A DNA stretch of 64,000 nt from Blautia sp. MSJ-9 (GCF_018919065.1 NZ_JAHLQG010000039.1:1-64000), one strand, 5' to 3'. Numbered from the stretch's first letter, positions 25,701 to 35,109 are shown. The notes: generated by a model not told the origin, from the letters alone. Numbers and translations: made by a program.

Positions 25701-27818
25701 TTACTCAGAAGTCTTATAAATCCGTATCCGTCCGTCTTCTGTCTCGTACACTTTCTCATACGTGGCAGCAATCATATCCTCCACACACTGCTGCTGTTCA
25801 AACTCAGAACCTTCTTCGAACAAGATATGTGTGATCTTCTCCTGTTTCACTACGTTTTTCAGTTCTTCGCTGTCCGTTGTGGTATAAATAGTCACCGCCT
25901 GCGCTGCCCTGTAGTTCGTGTCGTATCCTGCCGACCATGCATAATACGGCCAGCCGCAATAGAGCATCGCCCCAGACATTGTCACTTCATTCATGCTGTA
26001 CTCCGGAGTCAGCAGCAAATCATTTTTCTCCAGATTCTCTGCCAGCCATTTCGTCAGATCACTGTTCATATTTACAGTCACACGTCTGCCCGATCCATTG
26101 TCCTTTATGATTACCACAAAATCATAAATACCGGTTATACTCAGACATAAAGCTAATACTACAGCCAGTATCTTTCCCGTAATTCTTAATGCCTTAGACT
26201 TACCTGATTTATTTAACTTCTTTGCATCTATTCTCTGCTCTCCTGTTGTTTCAGCACCTATGACTGCAATTTCCATTGTGTCAGACCGGAGAGATCCGCT
26301 CCACAGACTGCATACCGACCATGCCCAGAAAATTGCCAGAAATGCATAAGAAATCATAATATATTTATGATTTACATTAATATCCGGTGTCATTAAAAGT
26401 ACAAATGCGAAGATCGTTGGAAAAAGAAATCCCATCAGGATCGTTCGTTCCCGTCTCCTCATAAACCACACCAGCACTGCCAGACCAAGAAAAAAGATCC
26501 CGCTCATCCAGAACAGATACTTGATGACTCCCAAGACTGTCTTCTCTTCTGCCAGAAATCCAAGATAAATCTGCGGACTCATCGCACTTCCTGAAATGAA
26601 AATCTTCGTCTGAAGCCAGGAAAAGAAAATCGTAACAGCCGCTGTAACAGCATAATCAATTTTTCCGTCCGAAAAAACTGCAAATCCGCATAGGATCAGC
26701 AGTCCGCCGATTACTGCTGCTCCGTTCCAGAATGCACATAAGCCAAGAAACAATCCCATAAGCAACGCCTGCTCCAGATTTCTGCTCTTCCAGCCCTCTT
26801 TTGAAAAAATACGATTCTTCATCCAGAGGAAACCTTTTTCCTTATGGGCAGTCCCTGCTTCCAGCCAATCCATAAACAGATACAATGCCAATGTCACCAG
26901 CAGAAGTCCAAACGCCAGATGTCTCTGATTCAGATAAACATTAAAATTCCACAATCCCCAGTTTTCATTGGCGGTATATCCAATAAAAGTCGTATTTTCA
27001 CTTAAAGTTTCCAGCAGATCACCTGCCTGAATATGCTCCCATGCAAATCGGAAAAATGCCATTCCGCTTCTGAAGAAAAACAGAAAAAGCGTTACCACTC
27101 CACCGCACATTTTTCCCGTAATCCTCAATGCAAGCTGATACAGCAGCATGAGAAATCCTAGAAGCGAAGCAACACTTACAATATTGTAAGCGAAATCCAT
27201 CCGTAATCCAAGATATTCCAGATTTCCGGACAGAAACTGAAACATAAAGTGATATTTCACATCTGCCCCGCCATAATGCGGATACTGTGTGGGGAAATTA
27301 TTTCCAAAGGAAAAAGAACGCATCATTGCCGTATGCGGTGCATAATCTCCATATACAGTCAGTCCGGAATATAGAATACCGTCTTTTATATAAAAGACGT
27401 AGAACATCATATATGTAATAAACACTGCCAGCAATCCAAACAGAATCGCTTCTCTCTTAAAAGTTTTTTTATTGCTTATCAGCTTCTCTGTCGTTTTGAT
27501 TCTTATCTTCTTACTTTCTTCGCTCCCCGCCGCTGTCCTCTTATGGCTTCGTACTGCTGTCAATATCAGAAGCAATGCTGTCCCCGTCATGGCAATCGCA
27601 TTTCCGTATAACAATGGATTCGTAACTTTGCCAACTACACTGAAAAACCAGGAAATAATGTACACTGTCCATGTCAATAAAAGGATTCCTGCACCAAATG
27701 AAGCCGGAAGTATCAGCCAGATCCGATTAACGCCAGGTACACTTCTCCTTTCTTCCGTCAGCATCTTCGACACTTCATATCCTAACATTCCTGCCAGGAT
27801 CAGATAAATAATTCCAAG
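25701..27818 (-). CDS. Polytopic membrane protein, GT-C-like, paired with the DUF2298 protein
   Basis: The 705 residues have about 14 hydrophobic helices, a long extracytoplasmic loop with GDYAPHTAMMRSFSFG and YHFMFQFLSGNLEYLG, and a soluble C-terminal region (about 600-705) ending in ILFEEGSE and GRIRIYKTSE. The layout parallels the next gene, with an acidic loop after the first helices and a C-terminal domain alike in position. I start at the ATG at 27818 because GGGAGAG lies close upstream; the longer frame runs into a repeat element. No exact family assigned. Confidence 0.7.
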   Translation of the reverse strand, partial: LGIIYLILAGMLGYEVSKMLTEERRSVPGVNRIWLILPASFGAGILLLTWTVYIISWFFSVVGKVTNPLLYGNAIAMTGTALLLILTAVRSHKRTAAGSEESKKIRIKTTEKLISNKKTFKREAILFGLLAVFITYMMFYVFYIKDGILYSGLTVYGDYAPHTAMMRSFSFGNNFPTQYPHYGGADVKYHFMFQFLSGNLEYLGLRMDFAYNIVSVASLLGFLMLLYQLALRITGKMCGGVVTLFLFFFRSGMAFFRFAWEHIQAGDLLETLSENTTFIGYTANENWGLWNFNVYLNQRHLAFGLLLVTLALYLFMDWLEAGTAHKEKGFLWMKNRIFSKEGWKSRNLEQALLMGLFLGLCAFWNGAAVIGGLLILCGFAVFSDGKIDYAVTAAVTIFFSWLQTKIFISGSAMSPQIYLGFLAEEKTVLGVIKYLFWMSGIFFLGLAVLVWFMRRRERTILMGFLFPTIFAFVLLMTPDINVNHKYIMISYAFLAIFWAWSVCSLWSGSLRSDTMEIAVIGAETTGEQRIDAKKLNKSGKSKALRITGKILAVVLALCLSITGIYDFVVIIKDNGSGRRVTVNMNSDLTKWLAENLEKNDLLLTPEYSMNEVTMSGAMLYCGWPYYAWSAGYDTNYRAAQAVTIYTTTDSEELKNVVKQEKITHILFEEGSEFEQQQCVEDMIAATYEKVYETEDGRIRIYKTSE

Positions 27819-27858
27819 CATAATCTCTCCCTGTGCTCTTTCTACCTTAAATATTGTC

Positions 27859-27919
27859 AAACGGATAAAATCATCCGCTTCGCTACTTGCTCATAACCAA
27901 ATAACTGCTCCGCAGTTTA
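27859..27919. repeat. GCGGAT dispersed element, copy B
   Basis: AAACGGATAAAATCATCCGC then TTCGCTACTTGCTCATAACC and AAATAACTG-CTCCG-CAGTTTA. It is nearly identical to 62931-62995. Two hairpins are visible. Within the 331-base gap 27819-28149, a further hairpin-rich stretch (27921-28015) follows, with AGGAG/CTCCT and AAGTCCCC/GGGGGCTT arms. Confidence 0.8.
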
Positions 27920-28149
27920 TCAGAAGGAGCTCGCACTCCTCCTGCTACAAGCAAGTCCCCACCCACTGCCTATTGCTTTTCGCAATTGAAGCAGGGGGCT
28001 TACCTGATTTTGTTAAATCGCTATCAGTATAGCAAAAAACTCTACTTATTAAAAGCATGTTCACATAAATTAAACATTTTGTCGTCCGAATTATTTCTGC
28101 CCCATTGTCGTTTACGCCATATTTCTACATACATACTCTGAAACCGCAT

Positions 28150-28845
28150 TTATTCTTTCAGATATGCGTCAATCCCCTTAGCTACCGCTTCTGCCACCTT
28201 TTTCTGATATTCTTCTGTCTGAAGAAGTTCTGCTTCTTTGGGATTAGTCAGAAAACCGCATTCCACAATATTCAGCACACTTTCACTTCTCTTCAACAGA
28301 TAATACGTTTTATTTCCTTTTGCCACTCTCGGACGTGCCACTTCCAGTCCTGTATTTAATTCTTTCTGGATCAGTTCTGCCAGTTCTTTGCCCTGCGCTG
28401 AATCTTCATAATAAAATACCTGCGGTCCATAAACTTCAGAATCCTGATAACTGTTCTGATGAATACTTACACATAATACCGGTCTGCATTCCTTGATTAT
28501 AGCAATTCTTCGCTGCATATCCTGCGCTTTCTGGTTTCTACTGTCCTCATCGTAAAGGCCCTTATCCTCCTCGCGCGTCATAACCACTGTATATCCTTTT
28601 TCTTCAAGAATCGCCTTCAGCTTTACTGCGATCTGCAGGTTGATTCCTTTTTCCTCCAACCCTCCCACTCCTATCATCCCGGGATCAGCTCCGCCGTGCC
28701 CCACATCCACCAGAACTGTTCTGGAATTGTCTGCCGTGCTCATTGTTCCTGCTACCTGTGCCGCCTGCTTCGACAGAATCAGGAAACTCACAAGCAACAG
28801 ACACGCCATCAGAAACTCCATTCCATACCTTTTCATATAATTCAT
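28150..28845 (-). CDS. cwlD: Germination-specific N-acetylmuramoyl-L-alanine amidase CwlD
   Basis: CwlD cleaves stem peptides from muramic acid so that muramic-delta-lactam can form in spore cortex. The 231 residues begin with one membrane or signal helix (about 9-27). An Amidase_3 domain follows with zinc ligands H50 (VDVGHGG), E64 or E65 (GLEEK) and the SIHQNS histidine. The catalytic glutamate is in NIVECGFLTN. GGAGGTG lies eight bases before the ATG at 28845. It stands as a single gene. Confidence 0.9.
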   Translation of the reverse strand: MNYMKRYGMEFLMACLLLVSFLILSKQAAQVAGTMSTADNSRTVLVDVGHGGADPGMIGVGGLEEKGINLQIAVKLKAILEEKGYTVVMTREEDKGLYDEDSRNQKAQDMQRRIAIIKECRPVLCVSIHQNSYQDSEVYGPQVFYYEDSAQGKELAELIQKELNTGLEVARPRVAKGNKTYYLLKRSESVLNIVECGFLTNPKEAELLQTEEYQKKVAEAVAKGIDAYLKE

Positions 28846-28996
28846 ATAAAAAACACCTCCGGACATATTTATAGTTCCCGGGAAATATCTCTTTCCCCGG
28901 ACTGCTATACTTAATATATGTCTCAGAAGGTGTTTTTAGAGCCTGTATGAAAATCTCACACAGTTATTTCTAGTTTATTCCATTTTCAAAACAATA

Positions 28997-29038
28997 GTAA
29001 CTGTTCAGTACCTTCACAGTGAACTGCTGAATAGTTAC
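28997..29038. repeat. GTTACTG-type palindrome, copy 5 (extended)
   Basis: GTAACTGTTCAGTACCTTCA then CAGTGAACTGCTGAATAGTTAC. The outer arms GTAACTgTTCAG and CTGAAtAGTTAC pair, with an inner pairing of AGT/ACT. It lies between cwlD and the GH18 gene. Confidence 0.65.
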
Positions 29039-29060
29039 AAATAATATTCTGTTATATTGA

Positions 29061-30707
29061 TTAGTTCAGATTATCCGAAATTACCTGCCAGATTCCGCTG
29101 TTCTCGAATCCAAGCTTCCATGCAGAAACTCCTGCAAGATTGTATTTGGACACAAGCTTCACTTTCTCTGCAATAGACTGGGAATCTTCCAGCCAGATCT
29201 GATAGGTCGAATTATCAATATCATAAGTTCCATAATTCTGGGATGTTGTCTTATCCCAGTAAGTTTCTACATTATTCTCAGCGATTACCTGCTGTGCCTG
29301 ATCCATACCAATGGCTTCACTGGTCACATTTCCGCCAGTTGTTCTCCAAAGCCTGGTATAAAACGGTACTGCATTGATCACACGCTCTGCCGGAACCTCT
29401 GCCAGTGTATCCTGTACACCCTGCTCTACCCAGGGAAGAGATGCCACAGAACCCGCATCGGAACCTACATAGTGCTCATCATATCCCATAATAATTACAT
29501 AGTCCACAACTCTGCCCTGCTCTGCACGGTCATAATGACTGGTAAAGTCTTCCGGAACCGGATTATCTACAGAGAGAACCAGATTGTTCTTATGGCACTC
29601 TATGGAAAGCTCTCTCAGGAATTCCAGAAAATGAATCCCCACATCTTCACTGAGAGATTCAAAGTCCACATTGATGCCATCCATTCCCACGCCTGTAGCA
29701 GCCTGGATCAGCTGACTGATAATGTTCTGTCGTGCCGCTGTGCTGGAAAGAGTTTCTGTTGTGCTCACATCCTGTGTAAAGTTGTCAATGAGCCCCCATA
29801 CTTTAAGTCCTTTTTCATGTGCCTGAGCTACATAATCTGCGCTGGCAATACTTGCAATATTTCCGGATGTATCTGTCAGATAAAACCAAGTCGGTGAAAT
29901 TACATTTACACCTGTCATATTCGCAGTTGCATCTGCAAAATATGCATTTGCATCTGTGGAAGTCACCTGATGCCATACCATATTGACTTTCTCATCCATT
30001 GTCAGATATGAATACTGCTCTCCTTCAAAATTCCTCTCGAAAGTTGTCTCTGAAGCTTTTCCAACTTTCTTCTTATCTATATAACCAATATATCCATTAT
30101 CTGTCGCTACCTGATCCCAGTTGTCCAACTCCTCAATCAGACGAAGCTGCGTTCCCTTCTTTACAGAAGTAATGATTTTAGACTTAATTCCTCCGCGGTA
30201 ACGGATACTTGTATTCTTCTTGACTTCTACTGTCTTAATATTATCGAAGTTATACTGAATGGAAACCCTGTATGGTTCTTTAGAAATATATGCGTCTATA
30301 TCCGTATACTGCTGTATATAGGAAAGATTCAGATATACGGTACCATCTTTCAGCCATACCTGATCACCTGCTTCGGAAGCTGCCGATACAGAAGTAAGTT
30401 CAGAAGGTGTGGCATAAAGTACTTTCTGATCTGCTGAATCCCAGTAATATCTCTGATTCAGATATGTATTTACCACATCCAGAGGTAAATAAACTCTGTC
30501 TCCGTCGATAAGACCGCGGTCTTCCAGCTTCTCTGTTCCAAGAATCAGTGCAATCTCCCCGTCTGCCACCTGTCCGTAATATTCATTTAAGTCCATTTTC
30601 TCTGTGGAAGGAACATATTTCATTACGACATGGCTGACAATTCCGATCACAGCTACCAGCAAGACCAGAACCACAACTGCAACTATCGGTTTATACTTTT
30701 TGTCCAT
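29061..30707 (-). CDS. Membrane-anchored GH18 glycosidase with SH3 domain (spore/cell-wall hydrolase)
   Basis: The 548 residues begin with a membrane helix (about 7-28). A copper-amine-oxidase-like N-terminal repeat region (DRVYLPLDVVNTYLN) and a bacterial SH3 domain (TSIRYRGGIKSKIITSVKKG) follow. The GH18 barrel has the active-site motif MDGINVDFESLS with its catalytic glutamate. Such proteins bind and cut peptidoglycan N-acetylglucosamine links, often in spore formation or germination. AAAGGAAG precedes the ATG at 30707. A longer frame lacks a ribosome site. Confidence 0.85.
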   Translation of the reverse strand: MDKKYKPIVAVVVLVLLVAVIGIVSHVVMKYVPSTEKMDLNEYYGQVADGEIALILGTEKLEDRGLIDGDRVYLPLDVVNTYLNQRYYWDSADQKVLYATPSELTSVSAASEAGDQVWLKDGTVYLNLSYIQQYTDIDAYISKEPYRVSIQYNFDNIKTVEVKKNTSIRYRGGIKSKIITSVKKGTQLRLIEELDNWDQVATDNGYIGYIDKKKVGKASETTFERNFEGEQYSYLTMDEKVNMVWHQVTSTDANAYFADATANMTGVNVISPTWFYLTDTSGNIASIASADYVAQAHEKGLKVWGLIDNFTQDVSTTETLSSTAARQNIISQLIQAATGVGMDGINVDFESLSEDVGIHFLEFLRELSIECHKNNLVLSVDNPVPEDFTSHYDRAEQGRVVDYVIIMGYDEHYVGSDAGSVASLPWVEQGVQDTLAEVPAERVINAVPFYTRLWRTTGGNVTSEAIGMDQAQQVIAENNVETYWDKTTSQNYGTYDIDNSTYQIWLEDSQSIAEKVKLVSKYNLAGVSAWKLGFENSGIWQVISDNLN

Positions 30708-30857
30708 ATTATTCTTCCTTTCGGTAAAATTGTTGCCGTTCGGTCTAAGTATACCATAAATGATTACAATTGTATTGCTTTTCATATTTTTTTTATATTT
30801 AGATTGTGCCGACAAGCTGATTCTTGAAACAATCTTGCAGGATAAATTTTTTATTTC

Positions 30858-30996
30858 AAGGCATGCTGCCTGAATGTTTCCTGTTTACTTCGTTCTCATG
30901 TAATACACTTCACAGAATAGTGGTGTGTAAACAGGAACTATGCAGAGACATTATGAACATCGGGGGACTGTACCATAACTTTTTTCAGGCAGCCTT
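30858..30996. repeat. Nested foldback downstream of the small ACG-start ORF
   Basis: Outer arms AAGGCATGCTGCCTGAA and TTCAGGCAGCCTT enclose inner arms TTCCTGTTTAC and GTAAACAGGAA. It fills most of the gap between the GH18 start and 31028 and may end transcription of the small ORF. Confidence 0.65.
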
Positions 30997-31027
30997 TATC
31001 TTTTGTGCTTTCTGCTATTTTCTTTTG

Positions 31028-31261
31028 TTATTTCTCTTTGACGAAATCGAAATCTACACGAGCGATTCGTCCTTTTTCATCCTCCACGTAATCCCGCATA
31101 TAACCACCGCCCTCTGCAATCTGACAGGCTTTTGCAATTGATTTTGGGTTACTGATCATACCGTCGAGATACAGGGAAATCCCCTGATCACAGTAACTTT
31201 TAAGTTCATTTTCCAGTGGTTTACGCAGGGCTTTCTTTTTTGCACGTGATATATTTTCCGT
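31028..31261 (-). CDS. Small protein of unknown function with ACG in place of the start codon
   Basis: A 78-codon frame opens at ACG, seven bases after a perfect GGAGG (AAAGGAGG), exactly where an ATG would be expected. The product would be (M)TENISRAKKKALRKPLENEL.., then CDQGISLYLDGMISNPKSIA and GGGYMRDYVEDEKGRIARVD, ending FDFVKEK. Composition and codon use look like a real protein, with a basic start and acidic end. No in-frame ATG, GTG or TTG lies nearby upstream. Either ACG is used, or a mutation has killed the gene. A promoter lies at 31491-31518. I do not recognise the family. Confidence 0.55.
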   Translation of the reverse strand, partial: TENISRAKKKALRKPLENELKSYCDQGISLYLDGMISNPKSIAKACQIAEGGGYMRDYVEDEKGRIARVDFDFVKEK

Positions 31262-31490
31262 AAGCTTACCTCCTTTCTCTGAAAAATCATGATTTTAGAA
31301 AGCACCTTATCGGCTGTTGAAAAAACAATATCCCTGCTGTACTTATTTATCCTGGGAAATTTACCTGTGTACTGCCACGGCAGGAACGCCGCATGAATGA
31401 TCGACAGCAAGGTTTAGAAAAAATAATCTTATAGGTTAATGTTCTGACTCTCTTATAGGAACCGCAGGTCCATTGCTTCTTCTGCCTATT

Positions 31491-31518
31491 ATTATACCTG
31501 TTTTCTGTTTTGATGCAA
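31491..31518 (-). promoter_or_regulatory. Promoter with a long leader for the small ORF
   Basis: TTGCAT and TATAAT are 16 bases apart on the minus strand. The leader to the ACG codon is about 220 bases and contains AAAATCATGATTTT, a perfect 14-base palindrome just before the ribosome site. Confidence 0.55.
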
Positions 31519-31591
31519 GGACTTTTATTCATTTATGTGTTTTTTTCGTTTTTGTTTCCAAAAATTTAATATTTAGGAAGATTCCTTATCT

Positions 31592-31621
31592 TTACATTTT
31601 GCAGTTTCCTGTTATATAATA
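31592..31621 (+). promoter_or_regulatory. Promoter of mecA
   Basis: TTTACA and TATAAT are 18 bases apart, about 110 bases upstream of the mecA start. Confidence 0.55.
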
Positions 31622-31732
31622 TAGTGTATAAAATTATATTTGCAGAAAAGCTTTCTGCAGCACATATTATACAGCAGAAGGATTTTAATAATCCGGCAAT
31701 TCTGCAACGTTATTTAGATAGGATGTGACAAC

Positions 31733-32482
31733 ATGAAAATAGAAAAAATCAACGACAACCAGATACGCTGCACTTTGACAAGAGAAGATCTTGAAAGTCA
31801 TCAGATCCGTATCAGTGAATTAGCATATGGCACAGATAAAGCCAAGAAACTTTTCCGCGATATGATGCAGCAGGCCCAGATACAGTTTGGTTTTGAAGCA
31901 GATAATATCCCATTAATGATTGAAGCGATTCCGGTCAGCACTGAGAGCATCATCCTGATCATCACAAAAGTAGAGGATCCGGAAGAACTCGACACACGCT
32001 TCTCCAAATTCGCTCCGTTTAAGGGTAATGAGAAGACAGACACTGTCCAGCTTGACGGCGCAGACAATATCATCGATATTTTCCAGAAGCTTTATGAAGC
32101 TAAAGTAAAGAGTGCACAGGCTAAAGAGAAAACCTCTTCCAGAACTACTGCTCCGGCAGATAAGGATAATACAACTCAGGTTCCTGATGTAAATCTTATC
32201 CGGCTTTACGAATTTGAAACACTGGACGATGTGATCGATGCAGCTCATGGACTGAATGGTTATTTTGCAGGTTCCAATACTCTGTACAAAGATCCTGCTG
32301 ATGAAATTTACAAACTGGTCATCCACCAGTCTTCTCTCTCACCTGAAGAATTTAATAAAGTATGCAATATTCTCACCGAATATGGTCGCGGAAAGGCATT
32401 CACTGTTTCCGGTGAAGCTTATCTGAAAGAGCACGGTGAACTGATCTCAGTTTCTGCACTGCAGCAGCTGGTACAATTATAA
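31733..32482 (+). CDS. mecA: Adaptor protein MecA
   Basis: MecA feeds substrates to the ClpC-ClpP protease; in Bacillus it targets ComK. The 249 residues have the typical N-terminal domain (MKIEKINDNQIRCTLTREDL) and a linker rich in K, S and T (about 125-150). The C-terminal ClpC-binding domain (RLYEFETLDDVIDAAHGLNG..LYKDPADEIYKLVIHQSSLS) follows. AGGATGTG precedes the ATG. It is one of the few plus-strand genes and stands alone, with its own promoter and terminator. Confidence 0.93.
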   Translation: MKIEKINDNQIRCTLTREDLESHQIRISELAYGTDKAKKLFRDMMQQAQIQFGFEADNIPLMIEAIPVSTESIILIITKVEDPEELDTRFSKFAPFKGNEKTDTVQLDGADNIIDIFQKLYEAKVKSAQAKEKTSSRTTAPADKDNTTQVPDVNLIRLYEFETLDDVIDAAHGLNGYFAGSNTLYKDPADEIYKLVIHQSSLSPEEFNKVCNILTEYGRGKAFTVSGEAYLKEHGELISVSALQQLVQL

Positions 32483-32489
32483 TCACAAT

Positions 32490-32530
32490 GAGCATTTCTG
32501 TAATACCAAAAGAGCAGAAATGCTCTTTTT
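32490..32530 (+). terminator. Terminator of mecA
   Basis: GAGCATTTCTG and CAGAAATGCTC pair perfectly around 14 bases and are followed by TTTTT, seven bases after the stop. Confidence 0.9.
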
Positions 32531-32593
32531 ATATTTAAAAGGAGTAAATTCTGTCTTCAGAACTTCAAATCTATGGAGAACGCTTCAGCAGCC

Positions 32594-32632
32594 AAAAATG
32601 GGAGGTTCCGATATATTCAGAACCTCCCATTT
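32594..32632 (-). terminator. Terminator of the DUF1858 gene
   Basis: AAATGGGAGGTTC and GAACCTCCCATTTTT arms on the minus strand lie 24 bases after the stop. Confidence 0.85.
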
Positions 32633-32656
32633 ATATGTCAGTTTTGTGCTGACTGA

Positions 32657-32857
32657 TTATTCACCAAGAAAATCGTTGATCTGGTTAACAAGAACGTCTG
32701 CGTCCAGTCCGTGAACCATAGCAGCCTCTTCCAGAGATTCCATCTGAGAAGATGGGCATCCAAGGCAATGCATTCCTGCTCTCATAAGAATTGGTGCGAT
32801 ATTTGCGTCAATCTGAAGAAGCTGACCGATCAGCATATCTTTTGATACTTTAGCCAT
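32657..32857 (-). CDS. DUF1858 domain protein
   Basis: This 66-residue cytoplasmic protein consists of one DUF1858 domain ([20 protein letters not shown]..). It carries the CxxC motif in [10 protein letters not shown], which suggests a redox or metal role. AAGGAGG lies eight bases before the ATG. It is a single-gene unit between mecA and the BMP transporter. Function unproven. Confidence 0.85.
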   Translation of the reverse strand: MAKVSKDMLIGQLLQIDANIAPILMRAGMHCLGCPSSQMESLEEAAMVHGLDADVLVNQINDFLGE

Positions 32858-33036
32858 TGTAAATTTCCTCCTTAATTTTACTCAGCATTTATCGTTTCCA
32901 TATTTTCTGCCCTGCATTCATTCTGCACAACATCCGCATATGGCACTTTCTGCTCAGCTTTATATAGCTTCTGATATTATAATACTATTTTACTCTGGAA
33001 TCAACAGCAATCTCTGATTTTTATTATCAGATTTTA

Positions 33037-34017
33037 TCATCTTTCTTCCCTGAAATACGGAAGTCCCAGCGCAGCCGGCGGCTGATGTTCTTTCTTCTTT
33101 CGGAAGCTTGTAAATACAAGTACGATAATGGTTACCACATATGGCAGTGCCTTAAATACTTCCTGCATGCTTCGGCCAAGTCCCGGAATATACAGATACA
33201 GGATGTAAAGAGCTCCAAACAGAAATGCTCCCCAGATGGCATTCAGTGGTTTCCAAAGCGCGAAGATTACCAGTGCAACTGCAAGCCATCCTCTGTCTCC
33301 GAATCCATTGTCTGTCCAGGTTCCGCCCGAATATTCCATTACGAAATAAAGTCCGCCAAGTCCTGCCAGACCAGCACCGATACAGGTTGACAGATATTTG
33401 TACTTGATAACATTGATACCTGCAGCATCTGCAGTTCCCGGATTCTCACCGATGGCACGGAGGCTTAATCCCGCTCTTGTTTTAAAGAGGAAATAGGATA
33501 ACACAACTGCTGCAATGATGCAGAGATATGTCAGGAATCCATAGTTAAACAAAATTCCTCCAATAACCGGAATCTTCGATAATCCCGGAATTTTTGCCGT
33601 ATAGGCACTCCCTGTTACTTTTACGGAAATCTGACCAACACCGCCTGCAAGCTTGGAGATGGAACCACCGAAGAAGTTACCAAAACCTGTACCAAAGATT
33701 GTCAGCGCAAGACCTGTTACATTCTGATTTACACGAAGTGTGATAGTCAGGATACTATAGATCAGTCCGCCGATCGCTGCACATGCAAATGCACATAAGA
33801 ACGATATCAGAACACCTACAAGGGCATTGGGATTCGGATTGTCTTTTTCATAAAGGAAGGCTCCCATCAGACCGGAAATACCGCCCATATACATAATTCC
33901 CGGAATACCCAGGTTCAGGTTACCGGATTTCTCTGTCATAATTTCACCAAGCGCACCGTACAGAATACAGATGCCCTGGACAATTGCTTTTTGAATAAAA
34001 ATGATCAGTACACTCAT
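33037..34017 (-). CDS. Nucleoside-type ABC transporter permease (NupQ-like)
   Basis: The 326 residues have eight to nine membrane helices and match the second permease of BMP-type nucleoside transporters. The early segment GALGEIMTEKSGNLNLGIPG is diagnostic of this permease type. It starts 12 bases after the first permease, with AGGAGG before the ATG. It should form the membrane channel with the 34030-35109 protein, powered by the ATPase at 35106-36641. Confidence 0.92.
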   Translation of the reverse strand: MSVLIIFIQKAIVQGICILYGALGEIMTEKSGNLNLGIPGIMYMGGISGLMGAFLYEKDNPNPNALVGVLISFLCAFACAAIGGLIYSILTITLRVNQNVTGLALTIFGTGFGNFFGGSISKLAGGVGQISVKVTGSAYTAKIPGLSKIPVIGGILFNYGFLTYLCIIAAVVLSYFLFKTRAGLSLRAIGENPGTADAAGINVIKYKYLSTCIGAGLAGLGGLYFVMEYSGGTWTDNGFGDRGWLAVALVIFALWKPLNAIWGAFLFGALYILYLYIPGLGRSMQEVFKALPYVVTIIVLVFTSFRKKKEHQPPAALGLPYFREER

Positions 34018-34029
34018 TGCATCTACCTC

Positions 34030-35109
34030 CTATTTCTTTGCACGCTTTACTCTGTAGTTAATAAAGAATTCCGCTCCGATGAGGAAAAACAGGATAATTC
34101 CCAGAAGAACATCGGAAGCATTCTCATTCAGTCCATACTGTGTTGCGATCTGTACAGCACCCTGATCCATAAACACGATACCAAAGGAAACTGCAACCAT
34201 GATAAATGTATTAAACTTGGAAAGCCATGCAACAATGATCGCAGTAAAGCCACGACCGCCTGCAGTTGCAGTGGAAATTGTATGGCTGGCACCGCTGACA
34301 ATAACGAAACCTGCGATACCGCAGATCGCACCGGAGATTGCCATTGTACGGACAATGACTTTTCTTACCTGGATACCTGCGTATCTGGCAGTGTTTTCAC
34401 TCTCGCCTACAACTGCGATCTCATAACCCTGTTTGCAGTATTTCAGGTAAATGAACATTCCCACTGTCAGGATCAGAACAATCACTACATTCCAGCCGTA
34501 TTTCTGACCAAACAGTTCCGGGAGCCATCCGGCTTTTGTTGCCTGATTGATAATACCAACTGTATTAGATCCTTTTGGGTTTTCCCAGAATACGATGCAG
34601 TAGGTAACCACCTGCATGGCAACGTAGTTCAGCATCAGAGTAAACAGTGTTTCATTGGTATTCCAGCGTGCCTTAAAGACCGCAGGGATCATTCCCCAGA
34701 TCATTCCGCCGACTGCACTCGCCACAAACATCACAATCAGAAGCAGACCTGTCGGCATTTTGTCTCCTGCGTAGATCATAACCGCTGCGGAACATGCACC
34801 ACCGATCAGGATCTGTCCCTCAGCACCAATGTTCCAGAATTTCATTTTAAATGCAGGTGCCAGACCAATGGAGATGCACAACAGAACCATGGTATCTCGT
34901 ATTGTCTGCCAGAGACGGCGTTCTGAGCCCATGGCGCCATCCCAGATTGCCTTGTATACATCAACAGGATTCATCTTCACCAGTGCCACGATCACCGCAC
35001 CGCATACGATCAGTGCCAGTATCAGAGCTATAAAACGAATCAGAAGACGCTCCTGCCATCCGGCTTTATTTCTTCTTTTACTTACCTGTAAGAAAGGTTC
35101 TTTCTTCAT
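34030..35109 (-). CDS. Nucleoside-type ABC transporter permease (NupP-like)
   Basis: The 359 residues have about ten membrane helices and a basic N-terminal tail. Signature segments are WNIGAEGQILIGGACSA and GRGFTAIIVAWLSKFN. Its ATG overlaps the ATPase stop by four bases (ATGA), showing coupled translation. It is the partner of the next permease in the same operon. Together the family imports purine and pyrimidine nucleosides. Confidence 0.92.
   Translation of the reverse strand: MKKEPFLQVSKRRNKAGWQERLLIRFIALILALIVCGAVIVALVKMNPVDVYKAIWDGAMGSERRLWQTIRDTMVLLCISIGLAPAFKMKFWNIGAEGQILIGGACSAAVMIYAGDKMPTGLLLIVMFVASAVGGMIWGMIPAVFKARWNTNETLFTLMLNYVAMQVVTYCIVFWENPKGSNTVGIINQATKAGWLPELFGQKYGWNVVIVLILTVGMFIYLKYCKQGYEIAVVGESENTARYAGIQVRKVIVRTMAISGAICGIAGFVIVSGASHTISTATAGGRGFTAIIVAWLSKFNTFIMVAVSFGIVFMDQGAVQIATQYGLNENASDVLLGIILFFLIGAEFFINYRVKRAKK

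Noticed and set aside
31156..31532. Two open frames of 61-84 codons overlapping the ACG-start ORF and its leader
   Set aside because: They run through the promoter or in another frame of the better-supported ORF and have no ribosome sites at their starts.
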